Assembly: GCA_947471105.1 (NCBI GenBank)
Contig: CANIYB010000010.1
Location: forward strand, 1 to 18,240
Reading direction: 5' to 3'
DNA from: Cytophagaceae bacterium
GTDB taxonomy: Bacteria > Bacteroidota > Bacteroidia > Cytophagales > Spirosomataceae
DNA length: 18,240 bases
The notes beneath the pieces are model-generated. The model did no database searches, was not told the DNA's origin, and worked only from the letters and a program-made list of their open reading frames with translations. Shown here one piece after another: positions 15,088 through 18,240 of this stretch. How positions within the stretch are numbered: the first letter of the stretch is position 1; the number at the start of each line of letters is the position of its first letter. Position numbers and translations under genes: made by a program.

Positions 15088-15582
15088 ATGTATATACCAT
15101 TCCAACAATTACCCGATCATTCCCGAGTGTGGGTGTATCAAGCAAATCGTCCCTTGGTGGGCGCTGAAATTGAACAAATAAGTTCTTTTTTGGTGAATGA
15201 AATGAATGCTTGGGCTGCCCATGGAGCTCCGCTGAATGCATCTTTTGAGATTCGATTTAATCAAGTTGTTATTGTCGCGGTTAATGAAGACGTAAATCAA
15301 GCTTCAGGTTGTTCGATCGATGCATCAACCCGGTGGTTTAAATCTTTGGGAGACCTACTTCAAATCGATTTTTTTGATCGGCAAATTGCTAGTATTCAAG
15401 GGGAACAAATTTCACTTATCCCGATAACGGCCATTAAAGATTTTATTCTTAGGGCTGATTTGTCTGAAGAAGATTTCATCATCCCGCCGCAAACATCAGA
15501 CTTAGGTCAATATCGAAATCAGTGGCTTCAGACGGTTCGAGAATCATGGTTGAAAAAATACCTCTTTAAATCAAGCATTTAA
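15088..15582 (+). CDS. Conserved Bacteroidota protein of unknown function (often mislabelled ABC transporter ATPase)
   Basis: A 164-aa soluble protein without signal peptide or membrane segment. I recognise the pattern from Bacteroidota genomes, where it tends to carry the label ABC transporter ATPase, but no Walker A, Walker B or LSGGQ motif is present, so that label is unsupported. Visible conserved-looking blocks: PFQQLPDHSRVWVYQANRPL (4-23), WAAHG (42-46), ASGCSID (72-78) and DFFDR (94-98). The single cysteine C75 within SGCSID and H45 could be functional residues. It starts 1 nt after the CCG subunit and ends 1 nt before the methionine sulfoxide reductase, so it shares the transcript with redox genes; a role in that system is inference only. 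No function is assigned. Confidence 0.8.
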   Translation: MYIPFQQLPDHSRVWVYQANRPLVGAEIEQISSFLVNEMNAWAAHGAPLNASFEIRFNQVVIVAVNEDVNQASGCSIDASTRWFKSLGDLLQIDFFDRQIASIQGEQISLIPITAIKDFILRADLSEEDFIIPPQTSDLGQYRNQWLQTVRESWLKKYLFKSSI

Positions 15583-15583
15583 T

Positions 15584-16075
15584 ATGGCTGAAGATTTAAT
15601 CAAAATTAACGGAACAAGAGCGGATCAGTATGTGAATTTATATCCTCAGATTCAATCTTTGTTGGCCGGAGAAACAGATCTTTATGCTAACCTCGCCAAT
15701 ATAGCGGCTGCTATCCATGATATTTTCGGATTTTTTTGGGTAGGTTTTTATTTGGTGAAGGGAGATGAATTAGTCTTAGGACCATTTCAAGGCCCCGTGG
15801 CCTGCACTCGAATTCCTTTTCATAAAGGCGTTTGTGGACATGCCTACACGGAAAGAAAAACAGTTATCGTTCCTAATGTAGATGAATTCCCAGGACATAT
15901 TGCTTGTGCCTCTGCCTCAAAATCTGAAATCGTAATTCCGGTATTTCATGAGAATCGAGTGATTTTAGTTCTTGACGTTGATTCAGATTCTTTAAATGAT
16001 TTTTCGAAGGAAGATCAAATAGGCCTTGAGAAAATCATGGGTATAATTGAGGAAAATTGGGGGACCTGGAATTAA
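15584..16075 (+). CDS. msrC: Free methionine-(R)-sulfoxide reductase (GAF-domain fRMsr)
   Basis: A 163-aa single GAF-domain enzyme that reduces free L-methionine-(R)-sulfoxide with thioredoxin-type reductants. Family hallmarks are clear: WVGFYLV (52-58), LVLGPFQGPVAC (63-74), GVCGHAY (82-88) and FPGHIAC (102-108). The three redox cysteines are C74, C84 and C108; the acidic substrate-binding residues E115, D131 and D133 (LDVDSD) are present. The residue after C108 is Ala where many members have Asp. Length equals the family norm of about 160 aa. It is the last gene of the five-gene run, 1 nt after its neighbour, and its stop overlaps that of the convergent psd gene by 4 nt. The position behind Fe-S genes suits a role in oxidative-damage repair. 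Confidence 0.93.
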   Translation: MAEDLIKINGTRADQYVNLYPQIQSLLAGETDLYANLANIAAAIHDIFGFFWVGFYLVKGDELVLGPFQGPVACTRIPFHKGVCGHAYTERKTVIVPNVDEFPGHIACASASKSEIVIPVFHENRVILVLDVDSDSLNDFSKEDQIGLEKIMGIIEENWGTWN

Positions 16076-16731
16076 CGAAGTTTTGCGATAACCGTTTCTC
16101 CACCGACAGGCTTATCACCCAAATTGACACAGATTTCGGCATCTAGGGGCAAGAAAATATCAATTCTACTTCCAAATTTGATAAACCCAAATTCAGAACC
16201 TTGGGTGACTGAGTCGTTCTCTTTGGCGTACCAACAAATCCTTTTGGCCAGTGCACCGGCTATTTGTCGAAATAATATTTCAGTTCCATTTTCATGTTTG
16301 ACCACATAGGTCGTGCGCTCATTTTCGGTGCTTGATTTTGGATGCCATGCCACGAGGAATTTCCCTGGATGGTATTTGAAATAGGAAACAATGCCCGAAA
16401 TCGGATTGAAATTAATGTGCACATTTAAGGGCGACATAAAGATCGAAATCTGTCTACGCGTACCTTTGAAATATTCAGATTCTACGGTTTCTTCGATCAC
16501 AACTACCTTTCCATCCGCTGGGGCAATAATATGTTGCGAATTTATTTCAGTATGACGTTTTGGTACTCTGAAAAATTGTAAAATGATTAAATAAAATAGA
16601 GAAGTAATGACAACAATGAATTCCCTTAGGTATTCTCGGTCTGGAAAAAGATAGGCAAAAAACGCATTGATGCCAAGGACAATGATGAGTGATGTGATTA
16701 ATAAAGTCCTTCCTTCGCGGTGTAAGGTCAT
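16072..16731 (-). CDS. psd: Phosphatidylserine decarboxylase proenzyme (short membrane form)
   Basis: A 219-aa inner-membrane enzyme that turns phosphatidylserine into phosphatidylethanolamine. Two hydrophobic segments at the N-terminus (about 9-29 and 37-54) anchor it. The motif APADGK (70-75), FMSPLNVHINFNPISG (98-113) with H105, and WHPKSS follow. Self-cleavage is expected at G187-S188 in FGS, producing the small alpha chain whose N-terminal serine becomes the pyruvoyl group. The length is that of the short family (about 215-225 aa) seen in Bacteroidota, rather than the about 320-aa E. coli type. It is convergent with the methionine sulfoxide reductase gene, overlapping at TTAA (16072-16075). 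No pss gene is in the window downstream of it, although the two often neighbour each other. Confidence 0.92.
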   Translation of the reverse strand: MTLHREGRTLLITSLIIVLGINAFFAYLFPDREYLREFIVVITSLFYLIILQFFRVPKRHTEINSQHIIAPADGKVVVIEETVESEYFKGTRRQISIFMSPLNVHINFNPISGIVSYFKYHPGKFLVAWHPKSSTENERTTYVVKHENGTEILFRQIAGALAKRICWYAKENDSVTQGSEFGFIKFGSRIDIFLPLDAEICVNLGDKPVGGETVIAKLR

Positions 16732-16783
16732 AATTTAATTATTTCAATGGGTAGCTTATTGTTTTAAGCTTAGATTTATAAGT

Positions 16784-16816
16784 CAAAATTAGCCATTTTC
16801 GTTTAAATTATGTCAA
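16784..16816 (-). promoter_or_regulatory. Candidate promoter of psd
   Basis: On the minus strand TAATTTTG (16784-16791) matches TAnnTTTG and a TTG (16814-16816) lies 22 bp upstream, at the long end of the allowed spacing. The leader to ATG at 16731 would be about 45 nt. The surrounding 161-bp gap is A+T-rich, so chance matches are possible. Confidence 0.45.
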
Positions 16817-16892
16817 GATTTCTCTTTCATACGATAAGAATTATTTAAATTTTATATAAAAAAATTGCATTTTTGGATAGAATTAAATTCCT

Positions 16893-18240
16893 ATGAGGTA
16901 TTTCCAATTATTTTTTTTCATCCTTTTTCTTTCGTTTGCTGGACCCGTATCTGCTCAGGTAGCTAAATGGATACACCCGATCACGGGAAATTTTTACCAG
17001 ATTAATTTTGAAACGAAAGAATTATTTGAAAATCAATTTGGGGCCCAATGGATTAAAGTAGCCGACCTTACTTTTCAAGATATTAAAAGTCATGATCTGA
17101 TTTCAGGCATTAGGAACTACCAGGAAATTCCAATTCCAGGTTCCAGTTTATCTTATATATTAGTTAGTTGCACGGGACAAGTATATCAATTAGATCGCAA
17201 AAATTGGGTTTTAAGACGCATCGATCAAACTTTTTTTCGTGGTGCAAATTGTCAAGCGAATAAATTTCTTCGAAATGGGGTATTGTATTCCTTTGGGGGG
17301 TATGGGTTTTGGCAATCAACGAATGTCTTAACTAAATACGACCCAATAAATAAAGAATGGGCGAGTATAGGAGTTAAGGGGGATGTGCCTTTGGCAATTA
17401 ATGATGGAATTTCAGCCTATCTGCCTTCAAGAGATGTTTTCCTCACTATGGCAAATCTGAAAGTGAATGATTCTAAACTGTATGAAAGTGCAATGTTTGA
17501 TTGGAACATCTATGAATACAGATTCAAGGAACATAATTTTAAAAAAATAGGTGAAATACATTTAGAAGAGGTAAAGAAATACATGGAAAAAGATCTCTAT
17601 CGGAATTTCTTATTCAACGGAAGGTATTTTATTTTGATCGATAAATCGATACAGGTGTATCGCTACGATACGATGATCATCATCGATCTTTTAGATAATT
17701 TCAAAACCTATCATTGGCGTAATTCAAGCAGATTGCCAGTTTCTGCCAATAATGAAAGCTTTAGTGAGTATGAAATACATTTTAAGGGGAAAGACTTATT
17801 AGTCTGGTCATCAAATTTTTCTTCCAAAAATTTAGCAACCAAAAAAGCTGTTCAATATACTATTTCCCTCAATGATGTTTTAGCAGATTCAGAATATTTA
17901 GGCAAGTTAACAGCCGAACCCTGGTATATGGAATTTTTTAAAGTGATCATGTTATGCATAGGTATTTTGGTCTTCATGTTTTTAATTTACGTTACTGGCA
18001 ACATTAAGAGAAATCGAATAAAAAGAAATTTAAAAAATGTTTTGGGAGAAAATGAGCAAAAGCTGTTAGACTTCTTATTATTAAATTATGACCAAGGATA
18101 TGTTAATGGCCATCAATTAATCGCTTTTTTTGGTCGGCATAAAAGTGCACCTGAATCTCAAAGACAATTTAGATCCAAGCTGATTGATAATTTTACGAAG
18201 TCTTTATCTTTAGTTTTTCAAAATAAAAATATTTTGGATA
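16893..18240 (+). CDS. Membrane protein with periplasmic sensor-like domain and possible C-terminal winged helix; cut by window end
   Basis: The frame from ATG 16893 stays open to the last base, 449 codons without a stop, so the 3' end is missing. Residues 1-21 are a signal peptide (cleavage VSA-Q22). About 22-345 is a tryptophan/tyrosine-rich, beta-strand-rich domain with patterns such as FGGYGFWQSTNVLTKYDP that recall Kelch or galactose-oxidase-like propeller blades, though no clean repeat is proven. A transmembrane helix follows at about 351-368 (VIMLCIGILVFMFLIYVT), then a basic stop-transfer run (KRNRIKRN). The cytoplasmic part, from about 380, reads EQKLLDFLLLNY, GYVNGHQLIAFFG, SAPESQRQFRSKLIDNF, a helix-turn-helix-like order resembling the C-terminal winged helix of some Bacteroidota membrane regulators. 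It may be a one-component envelope sensor; this is inference. No known family is assigned. Confidence 0.75.
   Translation, partial: MRYFQLFFFILFLSFAGPVSAQVAKWIHPITGNFYQINFETKELFENQFGAQWIKVADLTFQDIKSHDLISGIRNYQEIPIPGSSLSYILVSCTGQVYQLDRKNWVLRRIDQTFFRGANCQANKFLRNGVLYSFGGYGFWQSTNVLTKYDPINKEWASIGVKGDVPLAINDGISAYLPSRDVFLTMANLKVNDSKLYESAMFDWNIYEYRFKEHNFKKIGEIHLEEVKKYMEKDLYRNFLFNGRYFILIDKSIQVYRYDTMIIIDLLDNFKTYHWRNSSRLPVSANNESFSEYEIHFKGKDLLVWSSNFSSKNLATKKAVQYTISLNDVLADSEYLGKLTAEPWYMEFFKVIMLCIGILVFMFLIYVTGNIKRNRIKRNLKNVLGENEQKLLDFLLLNYDQGYVNGHQLIAFFGRHKSAPESQRQFRSKLIDNFTKSLSLVFQNKNILD

Noticed and set aside
15088..15582. ABC transporter ATPase
   Set aside because: No nucleotide-binding motif in the sequence; the name appears to be a transferred label.
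1..18240. Mobile element, prophage, defence island or CRISPR array
   Set aside because: No transposase, integrase, phage or toxin-antitoxin gene, no long terminal repeats and no regularly spaced repeats were found on either strand.

Overview
The window reads as a chromosomal stretch of a Bacteroidota bacterium, most likely a pigmented aquatic member of the Cytophagales (inference from gene content; no 16S rRNA gene is present). Supporting signs are several promoter elements of the Bacteroidota form TAnnTTTG, start codons mostly without a Shine-Dalgarno sequence, a TonB-dependent receptor with an N-terminal carboxypeptidase-regulatory-like domain, a CruF-type carotenoid gene beside a MerR/B12 regulator, and a small protein family that I know mainly from Bacteroidota. 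I see no insertion sequence, integrase, phage gene or CRISPR array. It looks like ordinary core genome with a few under-studied operons.

Layout. 1-1157: the 3' part of aroC (chorismate synthase) overlaps tadA (tRNA adenosine deaminase) by 4 nt. 1270-1919: a Mn-type superoxide dismutase and its terminator, preceded by a 10-bp palindrome and a possible leader peptide. 1928-2091: a self-contained tRNA-His unit with promoter, gene and terminator. 2107-3684: a carotenoid hydratase-family membrane protein, then a CarH-like MerR regulator whose cobalamin-binding residues are intact and which has a tandem 11-bp repeat directly before its start codon. 3681-5793 (minus): a DUF3089 lipoprotein hydrolase and manC (GDP-mannose synthesis), 1 nt apart. 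6018-8953: a 960-aa TonB-dependent receptor and a strong terminator. 8955-11813: uvrA with its own promoter element. 11980-16075: five tightly packed genes, namely a membrane di-cluster ferredoxin-like subunit, an alpha/beta hydrolase, a CCG-domain (HdrB/DsrK-like) subunit, a conserved protein of unknown function and a free methionine-R-sulfoxide reductase. 16072-16731 (minus): phosphatidylserine decarboxylase. 16893-18240: a gene running off the window that encodes a signal peptide, a probable beta-rich periplasmic domain, one membrane helix and a possible cytoplasmic winged-helix region.

How they work together. Several genes concern oxidative or light stress: superoxide dismutase, methionine sulfoxide repair, UvrA, carotenoid synthesis and a putative B12 light sensor. 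They are in separate transcription units, so a shared stress theme is inference. The parts most worth a second look are the CarH-like regulator with its candidate operator, the five-gene Fe-S operon with an inserted hydrolase and an unknown protein, and the truncated one-component-like membrane protein at the right edge. All gaps between genes are under 300 bases.
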